This document shows, piece by piece, positions 27,676 through 35,524 of a stretch of 64,000 nucleotides of DNA (its first letter is position 1; every line of letters starts with the position of its first letter). Both the position numbers and the translations under genes were made by a program. The notes below the pieces were generated by a model. That model made no database searches. It had not been told where the DNA came from and worked only from the letters and a program-made list of their open reading frames with translations. The stretch comes from an uncultured Pelagimonas sp. GTDB taxonomy: Bacteria; Pseudomonadota; Alphaproteobacteria; Rhodobacterales; Rhodobacteraceae. The DNA lies in assembly GCF_947498515.1 (NCBI RefSeq), contig NZ_CANMKO010000001.1:604926-668925 (forward strand). The letters run 5' to 3'.

Positions 27676-28371
27676 TTAGGTGCGGGATGCCTCGAACGCA
27701 GCCCATGCTTTCTCAAAGCTCTCGAAATCGAAGCCGCCTGATCGTGCGGGTTCAAGTATCAGTTTTTCTGTGTCGAGCAGTTTGCGTATGGCGGTTTCAA
27801 GGTTTGGGATGACACCAGTGGGAATGACAAGGGCGCCGTGGCGATCTGCATGGATGAGGTCCCCATCCTTGACGGTCATCCCAAACACAGAAACCGGGGT
27901 GCCGACTTCGCGGACATGAACGAAACCATGGCTCGGGCCGATTGATCCGGCCACGACCGGAAACTCTTTGGGTAAATCCCCCAGATCGCGCATCACCCCG
28001 TTGGTCAACGCGCCACTAACGCCAAAACCCTTGTGAACGGTGGTGTTTATTTCGCCCCAATAGGCACCAATACAATCGGGAAAATCCATATCTTCAACAA
28101 CCGTTACCGCTGGCCGAGGTCCCGAGGCCATGTGCCGATAATACTCCATCCGACGGGCTTTGATCACGTCCGGTGCTTCGGTCGGGGGATTGAGCGCAGC
28201 AATCTTTGCAGTGCGAGCATAGCCGACCATTGCGCCGCCGTCGGGGTCGGAACATAGCATGGTGCCGCGGGTGAATGCATTAAACCCGCGTTTGCCTTGG
28301 GCCACTTCGATGGCATTGCAAACGGTGGGCGTGTCGACCTGTTTCAACAGGTTCAGCAAAGTGGGGGTCAT
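27676..28371 (-). CDS. RraA-family aldolase/decarboxylase-like protein
   Basis: A 231-aa protein of the RraA/HMG-aldolase fold. The motif NGVMRDLGDL holds the Arg and Asp that in 4-hydroxy-4-methyl-2-oxoglutarate aldolases bind pyruvate and the divalent metal, and GSIGPSHGFVHVREVG and DLIHADRHGALVIP follow as in the family. Presence of the Arg-Asp pair favours a metal-dependent retro-aldol or decarboxylation role rather than RNase E inhibition. Last gene of the cluster operon; its ATG overlaps the hydrolase stop as ATGA. It could release pyruvate or oxaloacetate at the end of the unknown pathway. Confidence 0.82.
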   Translation of the reverse strand: MTPTLLNLLKQVDTPTVCNAIEVAQGKRGFNAFTRGTMLCSDPDGGAMVGYARTAKIAALNPPTEAPDVIKARRMEYYRHMASGPRPAVTVVEDMDFPDCIGAYWGEINTTVHKGFGVSGALTNGVMRDLGDLPKEFPVVAGSIGPSHGFVHVREVGTPVSVFGMTVKDGDLIHADRHGALVIPTGVIPNLETAIRKLLDTEKLILEPARSGGFDFESFEKAWAAFEASRT

Positions 28372-29054
28372 GTGCTCTCCAACCAGCGGCGCAGCGCTTT
28401 TGTTGTTTGTGTCGGTTGTTCCAGAGTTGGCAAATGGCCAGCCCCGTCGATGATCTCCAATGTGCTTTGTGGCATGAGATCGTGCATAAGTTCATGTCGG
28501 CCAATTGGGCAAAGCGTGTCGTCACGCCCACAGAGGACAAGGGCAGGGCCTTTGAAATGTCGCAGAGTTTCGGTTTGATCGGGGCGGTCTCGTAACGCTA
28601 TGGATTGGTTTAGGAAAACTTGATCTCCGGCATTTAGGGCCATGTCCATACACAAATCTAAAATGCCTTGCTTTTGCGGGCCATCCGAAAGGTAGTTGGG
28701 CTTCATTTCATCGCGCATGACCGCGACGAGCCGACCTTCGCGGACCGCTTGCATTTGCGGGGCACGCCGCGCTTGGATGTCGGGTTTTTCCGCTAGGGGG
28801 TTGGTGTCCAAAAGAGCGATCCGTTCTACGCGGTCGGGGGCTTGGCGCAACATTTCCATGGCGATGATCCCGCCCATCGACAACCCGACCAAAGCCAATT
28901 GGCCCGGGGTCTGCAGCAGGCGGCTTGCCATGTCCTCCACCTTGTCTTCGTCACTGCCAAAGGAATGCGACAGCCCGCCTAATTCGGCGATTTGCGGCCC
29001 GAACAGGCGGGCGTCGCACATCATGCCCGGCAGATATATCAGTTGAGAGGTCAC
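28368..29054 (-). CDS. alpha/beta hydrolase
   Basis: A 228-aa alpha/beta-hydrolase-fold protein. Nucleophile elbow GLSMGG (Ser59), acid probably Asp in LCGRDDTLCP, base His in DGAGHLPTLEQP. No signal peptide, so cytoplasmic. It starts at a GTG that overlaps the previous stop as GTGA and ends overlapping the next ATG. It would cleave an ester, lactone or C-C bond of an intermediate; the substrate is unknown. Confidence 0.83.
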   Translation of the reverse strand: MTSQLIYLPGMMCDARLFGPQIAELGGLSHSFGSDEDKVEDMASRLLQTPGQLALVGLSMGGIIAMEMLRQAPDRVERIALLDTNPLAEKPDIQARRAPQMQAVREGRLVAVMRDEMKPNYLSDGPQKQGILDLCMDMALNAGDQVFLNQSIALRDRPDQTETLRHFKGPALVLCGRDDTLCPIGRHELMHDLMPQSTLEIIDGAGHLPTLEQPTQTTKALRRWLEST

Positions 29055-30166
29055 GCCAGTTTCGCACCCGTGGACAAGGCAGAGAGCTTGGCATAGGCGA
29101 TTTCAGGGTCGACTGCGCCAAAGCCTGCAAAGGTGCCAAAGCCGCAATCGCTCCCGGCGATCACCCGGTCTTGGCCAACGATATCGGTGAACCGTTCGAC
29201 CCTTTGGCGGACCACTTCGGGATGTTCAACAAAGTTGGTGGTCGTGTCGACAACCCCGGGCACAAGCACTTTGTCGTCGGGAATTTCGGCGCGGCGATCG
29301 CGAAACACCGTCCATTCATGGGCGTGGCGCGGGTTTGAGGTTTCGAACAACACATAGCGCGATTTGGTGGCCATCAGCGTCGAAAACACCTTGTCCATAC
29401 CGATGTCGCAGCAATGCGGCCCCTCATAATTGCCCCAACAGATGTGAACGCGGACCTTGTCGGCTGGAACGTCGGACAAGGCGTGGTTTAACGCCTCGAC
29501 GTGCATATTGGCGATGTTGACGAACTCTTTGTCCGAGAGGTCGCTAAACAGCATGTGACGCGACAAGGCGAGGTCAGGGCAATCTAGTTGCAAATCCAAA
29601 CCCGAAGCCACGATGGTTTCGTACTCGGCCTTCATCGCGTCGGCCAACGCGGCAAGATAGGCTTCGCGTGTTTTGTAGAAATCGTTCTGCAAAAACAAAG
29701 AGATGACACCCGGCGAGGCGGCATTCATAAAACCGCGCTCAGCGCCATGATCGGCCATGGCAGCCTTGAGATTGGCGATATCTTTCTCTAGCTCACCTTG
29801 CCCTTTTGAGCGCACCTCGCCGGTACACATCGGGCGGGCATATTGCGGGGTGCCACCGTCATCCGCTAGCCGTTGCAAAAAGCCGGGGAACATCTTGAGG
29901 TCGGCCGGAGCATTACGCGGGCTGTCGCCAGAAAACCCGGTATAGCGATCTTTGACATAGGTGGCGTAAGAGATTTTGGAGGTTTCGCCGTCGCTGACGA
30001 TATCCACGCCGGCGTCTACTTGCTTGCGCACCGTTTCAGACACGGCCGATGTCATGCAGGCATCAAATGCAGCCTGATCAAAGGGCTGTTCGTTTTCGCG
30101 GGCAAAGATGAAATCCACCACGTCCTGCGTCCGGGGAAGGCTACCTACATGCGTTGTTTTTACCAC
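29051..30166 (-). CDS. MetE C-domain-like (cobalamin-independent methionine synthase fold) enzyme
   Basis: A 371-aa single-domain protein of the UROD/MetE-like superfamily. N-terminal THVGSLPR and DIVSDGE are typical. The zinc ligands of MetE appear kept: His241 and Cys243 (HICWGN), Glu275 (LFETSN) and Cys341 (GSDCGFGT). It lacks the MetE N-terminal half. Zinc in this fold activates thiols for alkyl transfer, so it may remove a methyl or other alkyl group from a catabolic substrate, as coenzyme-M alkyl transferases do. Start GTG 30166 follows AGGAGGAG. It is embedded in a LacI-controlled uptake cluster, which argues against a methionine biosynthetic role. Confidence 0.78.
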   Translation of the reverse strand: MVKTTHVGSLPRTQDVVDFIFARENEQPFDQAAFDACMTSAVSETVRKQVDAGVDIVSDGETSKISYATYVKDRYTGFSGDSPRNAPADLKMFPGFLQRLADDGGTPQYARPMCTGEVRSKGQGELEKDIANLKAAMADHGAERGFMNAASPGVISLFLQNDFYKTREAYLAALADAMKAEYETIVASGLDLQLDCPDLALSRHMLFSDLSDKEFVNIANMHVEALNHALSDVPADKVRVHICWGNYEGPHCCDIGMDKVFSTLMATKSRYVLFETSNPRHAHEWTVFRDRRAEIPDDKVLVPGVVDTTTNFVEHPEVVRQRVERFTDIVGQDRVIAGSDCGFGTFAGFGAVDPEIAYAKLSALSTGAKLA

Positions 30167-30193
30167 GACCGTTCTCCTCCTGTTTTAGTGTTG

Positions 30194-30224
30194 CCTGCCC
30201 GAAACATCGGTTGTTGCGGGCAGG
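30194..30224 (-). terminator. intercistronic hairpin before the MetE-like gene
   Basis: CCTGCCCG (30194-30201) pairs with CGGGCAGG (30217-30224), with an inner AACA/TGTT extension (30203-30206 with 30212-30215). No T-tract. It lies in a 73-bp gap between the double-cupin gene and the MetE-like gene, and may be a processing or stability element. Confidence 0.5.
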
Positions 30225-30239
30225 TCGATTGTCTTGGGA

Positions 30240-31199
30240 TTATCGAGTCCAAGTTGTTCCGGCTGGGTCGTCTGTGGCGGTGATCCGATAAAGGCTGGCT
30301 TCACCGGTCATCGACGGTTCCGCACCGTAGGTTTCGCCCGGCATCACAAGCGCTGTGTCACCGTTGGACAACACCACCTCGACATCGTTGATGCAAATGC
30401 GCCAATGGCCACGCATGGGCATCAGAACAACCGGTTTCTCGGCCTTGATCGGCGTGGTCACCGCCGAACCGCGGGTCAGGAAATCGACCTCAAAGCCGGG
30501 CTTGTCTTTGATCAGACCGTTTTCGCCAATCACCACGGCGGGTTTGTTAGCCCCCAATGCCATCAAGTCCCAATAACGCGCCACATATGTGCCGATGACG
30601 GCATCAACCGGTACCTCGGGATAGGCCTTCAGTTCCTCTTCACTGAGCAAGGGCATCGGGCCGACATTGTGGGGAAGCTCTTGACCCTTTTTGCTGTCGT
30701 AAAGCACGCCGTTTTCACCGAGCATTAGCCCATGCGCCTGCGCGTCTTGGATCACATGCGGGGCCCAGGTGACTCCGCCGCCCGCATCATCACCACCCAA
30801 TACAGCCATGATCATCCCGTAATCGGTGCCGATGTTTTCAAAGCCGCGAAAGATGCCGGTGGGAATGTTAAAGATATCACCCTCTTCGGCGGTAAATTCG
30901 CCCGCTGTGCCGTGCAGGCCCCAGAAGAACCGCCAGCGCCCTTTGGCAACAAAAAACACCTCGGCTGTGGTGTGGCTATGGAGGCTGTTGCGGCATTTCG
31001 GCGGCTGGCCCGCCGCACCAATATTAAAGCCGATCTTGTCGGAGATATGCACGTGCTGATCGGGGGATTCTGACACGCCACCGCCGATGATGGTGAAGTT
31101 CTCTTTCAGATCGCTGCCCGGCGTATGGGCGTCAATAAAGGCGGTTTTGCAGGGTTTCAACTCGCCATAGCGGACGATGCGTTGCTCGATGGTGCTCAT
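30240..31199 (-). CDS. double-cupin protein
   Basis: A 319-aa protein with two cupin barrels. The first (about 60-150) has the metal-binding pattern SLHSHTTAEVFFVAKGRWRF, with a HxH and a Glu in the expected spacing. The second (about 225-300; MPMRGHWRICINDVEVVLSNGDTALVMPGE) has the barrel pattern but lacks a clear HxH, so it is probably structural. Such bicupins include dioxygenases and isomerases. No signal peptide. ATG 31199 follows GAGGA. The reaction is unknown; ring or chain oxygenation of the pathway substrate is one option. Confidence 0.75.
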   Translation of the reverse strand: MSTIEQRIVRYGELKPCKTAFIDAHTPGSDLKENFTIIGGGVSESPDQHVHISDKIGFNIGAAGQPPKCRNSLHSHTTAEVFFVAKGRWRFFWGLHGTAGEFTAEEGDIFNIPTGIFRGFENIGTDYGMIMAVLGGDDAGGGVTWAPHVIQDAQAHGLMLGENGVLYDSKKGQELPHNVGPMPLLSEEELKAYPEVPVDAVIGTYVARYWDLMALGANKPAVVIGENGLIKDKPGFEVDFLTRGSAVTTPIKAEKPVVLMPMRGHWRICINDVEVVLSNGDTALVMPGETYGAEPSMTGEASLYRITATDDPAGTTWTR

Positions 31200-31226
31200 A
31201 GTGAATGTCCTCTTTTGTTTCGGTAG

Positions 31227-31245
31227 GGTGGGTTTTCAACCCACC
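31227..31245. repeat. short palindromic repeat, GTGGGTT type
   Basis: GGTGGGTT-TTC-AACCCACC is a perfect 8-3-8 dyad, preceded by TA on the plus strand (TAGGGTGGG). I recall GTAGGGTGGG...CCCACC palindromes as a frequent intergenic repeat in bacterial genomes, so this may be one copy of a dispersed family. It lies between the double cupin and an NTF2-like gene and would fold in their common mRNA. Confidence 0.6.
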
Positions 31246-31355
31246 ATCCCCGGAGGGCGATTGTTCAGCCGTCGGGCCCGCAAAGAGGCGCGATGCGCAT
31301 GGTAGCGCCGCGTCCCTTCGCGCCAATCCAGCCGATATGTGCCGCAAAAGACCAC

Positions 31356-32345
31356 TTACATGTCACCAGATGCCAAAAGGATTTGTTTCCAGATCGCGAC
31401 CTCATCAAACAGGGTCCAGTCGCGGCGCAGCTTGATCTCGCCGCCGATCAGCTCGCCCCATTCAGCCTGTGAAATCCCCAGGACGTACACCTCGGCCCCA
31501 GTGGGCGCGCCAAATGTTCCATAGCCTTCGTGTTTGCCGTGCAGGCTCCACCGCACCGCCGAACGTGGCGGCATGTTCGGATCGTCGCGGCCAATCTGGT
31601 GATGGATGGTGAATTTGGCCGACGGGAACGAGGCACGCAGCCCCATCCAGAACCGTTCCACCGGCTCCCAGCTATGGCCTTGAGCACCACCGGGGTATTC
31701 CGACAAAACCGCGCGGTCATATTCGGATTTGATCGCCGTCATATCGGCATTCATGATCCGGGTCAGCAGGTCAGCGTGACGCTGGCCCCAGGCATTGTCA
31801 TTGCCGCACCCCGTGTAAGGCCCTTCGGGGTCATTGCCCGGGGTCAAAGGTTTCACACAGGCCTCGGCCCCACCTTCGCGCGCAATCAAGTCGCGGGCAA
31901 AGTCGCGCGGGTCCCAGCCCATCTGCCGGACCACGGCGCCATTGTCACGAATGAGCCATTCATCGTCGATGGCGTTATCCTTGGCATGACAATCGGCTAG
32001 AATGCGATAAATCAGCTTGGACCCGGTCGCCTTGCCAAAGACGCCATCGCCCAGATGGGTCGCAGTGGATAGGATACGGTGGCTCGACAGCATGCCGGTT
32101 TCAGGGGTGCCGGACCATATCACGTCTTCGCCCAATAATGTGCGATCCGGGAACTCCGACAGGGTCGCCATGGTTGCGGCAATCACCCCTTCGTTGCCAG
32201 ATGAAACCGAGCCGGGCATACGGACAACGACCTCGGGGGCATAATAGTTATGCAAGGTCGCAAAGCCGCGCTCTTCCCAAATTTCATGGGTGATCCCAAT
32301 GATGTAATCGGGAAAATCGCGGAATTTCGGGTCAAACCCCTTCAT
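31356..32345 (-). CDS. two-domain NTF2/SnoaL-like protein (paralogue A)
   Basis: A 329-aa cytoplasmic protein made of two NTF2-like domains (about 10-150 and 190-325). The first contains IIGITHEIWEERGFATLHNYYAPEVVVRMPG, the second HADLLTRIMNADMTAIKSEYDRAV and VRWSLHGKHEGYG, typical of SnoaL-type cyclases, dehydratases and isomerases. It is the most divergent of four such proteins in the cluster. ATG 32345 overlaps the LacI-gene stop as ATGA. A role in isomerising or cyclising an intermediate is a family-level guess. Confidence 0.72.
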   Translation of the reverse strand: MKGFDPKFRDFPDYIIGITHEIWEERGFATLHNYYAPEVVVRMPGSVSSGNEGVIAATMATLSEFPDRTLLGEDVIWSGTPETGMLSSHRILSTATHLGDGVFGKATGSKLIYRILADCHAKDNAIDDEWLIRDNGAVVRQMGWDPRDFARDLIAREGGAEACVKPLTPGNDPEGPYTGCGNDNAWGQRHADLLTRIMNADMTAIKSEYDRAVLSEYPGGAQGHSWEPVERFWMGLRASFPSAKFTIHHQIGRDDPNMPPRSAVRWSLHGKHEGYGTFGAPTGAEVYVLGISQAEWGELIGGEIKLRRDWTLFDEVAIWKQILLASGDM

Positions 32346-33370
32346 TCATTCCATCCTTCAGCTTTGCGGGTCGAACCGCGTATGATCAGTGGCCCGTCGA
32401 TCTCAACTTGACGCGGTCCGTCGCTCTTGCCTTCAATTTCGGCCAGCAAAATGTCCACCGTTTCCGCCACCATGCGATTGGCGGGCTGGCGCACGGTTGT
32501 CATGTCATAGGCAGGCCAGCTGGCGATGGGGACATCATCATAGGCGATCACCGCCACATCGCCGGGGACGCTCAACCCGAGTTCAAACCGCAGCACATCC
32601 ATCACGGCAAAGCCCATATGGTCATTGGCGACAAACACGGCATCAGGCCGTTGATCGGCGGGTTTGTCGAACATGTCGCGCGCGGCTTGCGCGGCCTTGT
32701 CGGCGTGAAAATCCCCGCCTGCACGAGCAAACAAATCCTGCCCAGCCTCGTGAAGTCGGGCCACAAAGCCTGCTTCACGATCTGCTTGTGTTGATGCCCC
32801 ATCCCAACCGGCAATATGTCCGATCCGCTGATGTCCGCAAGCGAGCAAGTACTCCGCAACCTTGCGCCCACCGGCGCGGTTGTTCGATGTCACATAGCTT
32901 AGCTCAGTGCCGGGTTGAGAACGGTTGAACAGCACCATAGGAATCCCCGCCGCGCGGCAGCGTTCAGACAATTGCGACGACAGAGCAACCGATGCGGCAA
33001 TAATTCCATCCACTTGATAATCAAGAATTTCCTCGACCACATCGTCAATTTTGTCCGATGTGTTCGCCGCCATGAAGATCAAGACGTGATAGCCCCGTTC
33101 CTGCAAGGCATTGGATAGTTTTTCCAAGGCTTCTGGGTAAAAGTGGTTTTCCAGATAGGCCACCACCAGCCCGATGATCCGGCTTTTGCCGGATACCATG
33201 GCGCGCGCCAACACATTGGGCCGATAGCCCAACTCGGCGGCCGCCTTGCGCACCTTGTCCACCGTCGCTTTTGAGGCCGAGGCACCGGGTGTGAAAACCC
33301 GGCTGACGGCGGATTGGCTGACGCCGGCGCGTGCGGCAACTTCTGCAGAGGTGACAGGGCGTTCAACCAT
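32342..33370 (-). CDS. LacI-family transcriptional regulator
   Basis: A 342-aa LacI/GalR regulator. N-terminal HTH (about 6-26: TSAEVAARAGVSQSAVSRVF) with hinge-region PNVLARAMVSGKS, then a ribose-binding-protein-like core (IIGLVVAYLENHFYPE... to VRQPANRMVAETVDILL). It lies inside the operon rather than beside it, with start and stop overlapping its neighbours. Two LacI-type palindromes with central CG at 41896-41913 and 41950-41967 are its likely operators, so it probably represses both divergent arms until the sugar-like substrate or an intermediate binds. Confidence 0.88.
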   Translation of the reverse strand: MVERPVTSAEVAARAGVSQSAVSRVFTPGASASKATVDKVRKAAAELGYRPNVLARAMVSGKSRIIGLVVAYLENHFYPEALEKLSNALQERGYHVLIFMAANTSDKIDDVVEEILDYQVDGIIAASVALSSQLSERCRAAGIPMVLFNRSQPGTELSYVTSNNRAGGRKVAEYLLACGHQRIGHIAGWDGASTQADREAGFVARLHEAGQDLFARAGGDFHADKAAQAARDMFDKPADQRPDAVFVANDHMGFAVMDVLRFELGLSVPGDVAVIAYDDVPIASWPAYDMTTVRQPANRMVAETVDILLAEIEGKSDGPRQVEIDGPLIIRGSTRKAEGWNE

Positions 33371-33620
33371 GTTGAGCCCTCAGGTGGTTCACCGCACCAG
33401 TTGAGCCCTTCAAGCCCAACTCACCAAAACCGGTCCTTCCTGGGAAGGGGGTAACCGACCACTTCCCGTCTTTGAAATGAGCCCCAATCTCCTTGATTGC
33501 ATTTATTGGCCCCAGTTCTTCAATCTTTCGCACTCGTACAAAGCGAATATCATCGTCTAGTGCCGCCAGTGCCTTCGCGAGCATGTCTTCTTGATATGCT
33601 ATTGAAACAAAAGAACTCAT
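33363..33620 (-). CDS. small coupled ORF (85 aa), uncertain
   Basis: ATG 33620 overlaps the SDR stop as ATGA, and the ORF's TGA overlaps the LacI gene start by 8 bp, so it tiles the gap exactly. The 85 aa contain no motif I recognise (a charged N-half, then GKWSVTPFPGRTGFGELGLKGS). Codons are unlike the neighbours (several ATA, GTA, CGA, AGG, TCA), which suggests foreign origin or a decaying fragment. A 10-bp direct repeat GTTGAGCCCT occurs at 33371 and 33400 near its 3' end. It may be a small protein or a remnant that serves only to couple translation. Confidence 0.4.
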   Translation of the reverse strand: MSSFVSIAYQEDMLAKALAALDDDIRFVRVRKIEELGPINAIKEIGAHFKDGKWSVTPFPGRTGFGELGLKGSTGAVNHLRAQHG

Positions 33621-34381
33621 TCTGCGGTCCACCCGCCGTCGATCATCAAAGCCGTGCCGGTGATTAGGGCCGATGCCTCGGACGCGAGGAACACAACGCC
33701 GCCCATGATGTCTTCGACTTCGCCGACCCGACCAAGCTTGATTTTGTCCTCAACCCAAGCGCGGCGTTCGGGGCGCTCAAAGGTTTGTTTGGTCAGCGGG
33801 GTCACGACAAAGGTCGGGCAGATCGTGTTCACGCGGATGCCTTGTTTGCCCCATTCGATCGCCATGGATTTCGTGAACCCTTCAACGGCGTGTTTCGTGG
33901 CGCAATAAACCGCGCGGTCAATGCCGCCCACCTTTGCCATCTGGCTGGAAATGTTGATCAGCGATCCGGGTTTACCCGCCTCAATCAACCCCTTCGCCAC
34001 GGCTTGGGTCAGAAAGTAGGCCCCCTTGATGTTAAGGTCCGCCACTGCGTCAAAATCCGCCTCTTCGGTGTCAACGGAGGGTGTGTGCCGGGCCAATCCG
34101 GCGGAGTTCAGCAAGATATCAAAAGGTCCGTTCGCGGCGACGGCCTCGCGCGTGGCCGCGACGTCGGAAACATCCAGCGTCATGGCTTCGGCGCTCAGCC
34201 CCTGTTCGGCCAATTGCCCCACCAAATCCGCCAACTTGTCAGCGGATCGCGCCGCCACGGCTACGTGGGCCCCGGCCTCAGCCAAAGCGACGGCACAGGC
34301 CAAACCAATGCCCGAACTGGCCCCAGCCACCAGCGCGCATTTGCCATCAAGGCGGAAAGAAGGGGTTTGGGGCAAGATCAT
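33617..34381 (-). CDS. short-chain dehydrogenase/reductase
   Basis: A 254-aa classical SDR: cofactor motif VAGASSGIGLACAVAL (TGxxxGxG type), NSAG at the usual place, active-site Ser near INISSQ, YCATK for the Tyr-Lys pair, and a C-terminal ALITGTALMIDGGW. NAD(P)-dependent oxidation or reduction of an alcohol/ketone. ATG 34381 overlaps the upstream NTF2-like stop as ATGA; a longer frame to 34588 runs through that gene and is rejected. The substrate is unknown. Confidence 0.88.
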   Translation of the reverse strand: MILPQTPSFRLDGKCALVAGASSGIGLACAVALAEAGAHVAVAARSADKLADLVGQLAEQGLSAEAMTLDVSDVAATREAVAANGPFDILLNSAGLARHTPSVDTEEADFDAVADLNIKGAYFLTQAVAKGLIEAGKPGSLINISSQMAKVGGIDRAVYCATKHAVEGFTKSMAIEWGKQGIRVNTICPTFVVTPLTKQTFERPERRAWVEDKIKLGRVGEVEDIMGGVVFLASEASALITGTALMIDGGWTAE

Positions 34382-35424
34382 AGAGTGTCTCCGGGCATAG
34401 CAATTGGGCCGAATTGGCGCGCTTTGTTGAATTCGCGCATCCGAGCCAGAACATCGACACCCAATTGCGCATAAATGTCCAGCAGATCGACAAGAACCCA
34501 GTTTTCTCGGATCAGCCCCTTTTCTAACCGCCAGAAATCTAAGGATCGCAGGGTGATTTCCTGCCCGGACGGGGCGATGCCCAGCCAACCGCCTTGGCTG
34601 ATCGTCTGTTTCATGTTTGGCCAGCCGGTGACGGCGGCGTAATCGCCGTCGCCAAAGAAATGAAAGGTCAAGTCCGTGTCATGAGCGCCTCGATCCGGCA
34701 TGGCATTGAGGAATGGAATCTGGTGCCAATTGCGAAATCCCGACACAGCACGACAGGTGCCGATGCCGGCGGGGCCGTACCAGTTAAAGCGCGGATGCCA
34801 GAAGCGTTCCATCTCCATAACTTCAGGGCCACCTTGGGCGGGGTGTCGGACCAAATGCGCCAACATGTCAACGATATGATCACATGAGACCTTCGCGCGC
34901 TCCGCATTCCACGGCCCCGGCACAAATCCGTCTTGGCTGGCTGGGCCGGGCACAAAAAGCTCGCGGCCAAGCGATGGGGCCATTGGCCAAGCGCCTGCCT
35001 GCATCATCAGTTCGGGAATGTCCCAGATCGCCTGCATTTCCACGACTTTCCCGTCTTCAAAGCGGAAAAACTCATGAAATCGCATATGGGCGATGTGCCC
35101 GGTTGGGGCAATGTCCAGAAACGGCGCGACAAACGTTCCGACATAATGCCCGCCGCATCCGACCCAATTTTGCCCGTGGTCATCTTGACCGGCCATGACA
35201 ATCCAGTCGCGCCGCTCAAGATCAGGCATTGCGGCGGCAAGAGGCGCGTAAGCCGTGTCCACTAGACCGACCGCCGACATTTCCCCGAATGGATGCGCCA
35301 AACGCACGACCGCGAGATCGGCAAAAATCTCCTGCATTTCGCTCCGAACTGCGCTCAGCTCAAAGTCCCGCATCGCGGTTCGTAGCGGGGCCATCAAAGC
35401 CTTGTGTTCAGAGTGAAGATCCAT
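34378..35424 (-). CDS. two-domain NTF2/SnoaL-like protein (paralogue B)
   Basis: A 348-aa tandem NTF2-like protein. The N-half has LDIAPTGHIAHMRFHEFFRFEDGKVVE and AQAIWDIPELM-like sequence; the C-half has LGIAPSGQEITLRSLDFWRL and LVDLLDIYAQLGVD. Both halves match the corresponding halves of the protein at 41998-42999, and the C-half matches the single-domain protein at 36864-37406. No signal peptide. It starts after a 100-bp gap holding a strong hairpin, so it may open a sub-operon. Catalytic role unknown. Confidence 0.75.
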   Translation of the reverse strand: MDLHSEHKALMAPLRTAMRDFELSAVRSEMQEIFADLAVVRLAHPFGEMSAVGLVDTAYAPLAAAMPDLERRDWIVMAGQDDHGQNWVGCGGHYVGTFVAPFLDIAPTGHIAHMRFHEFFRFEDGKVVEMQAIWDIPELMMQAGAWPMAPSLGRELFVPGPASQDGFVPGPWNAERAKVSCDHIVDMLAHLVRHPAQGGPEVMEMERFWHPRFNWYGPAGIGTCRAVSGFRNWHQIPFLNAMPDRGAHDTDLTFHFFGDGDYAAVTGWPNMKQTISQGGWLGIAPSGQEITLRSLDFWRLEKGLIRENWVLVDLLDIYAQLGVDVLARMREFNKARQFGPIAMPGDTL

Positions 35425-35487
35425 GTTCTTTCTTGGTCAAAGTATCCCGGGGGTCGTTTATTGTTATGCCATTGGTCTAGGCGTGAT

Positions 35488-35516
35488 GGGTGACGAGAGG
35501 CGGGCCCCTCGCACCC
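35488..35516 (-). terminator. hairpin downstream of the HpsN-like dehydrogenase gene
   Basis: GGGTG-A-CGAG (35488-35497) pairs with CTCG-CACCC (35508-35516): nine pairs, one bulged A, loop of GC-rich bases. It begins 9 nt beyond the dehydrogenase stop at 35525, on the minus strand. No T-tract follows, so partial termination or RNA processing is more likely than full termination. Confidence 0.5.
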
Positions 35517-35524
35517 GGCTTTTG

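Noticed and set aside
27429..27755. A 108-codon minus-strand frame in the spacer after tctE
   Set aside because: It overlaps the RraA-type gene, has an Arg/Pro/His-rich composition and no ribosome-binding site or recognisable domain.
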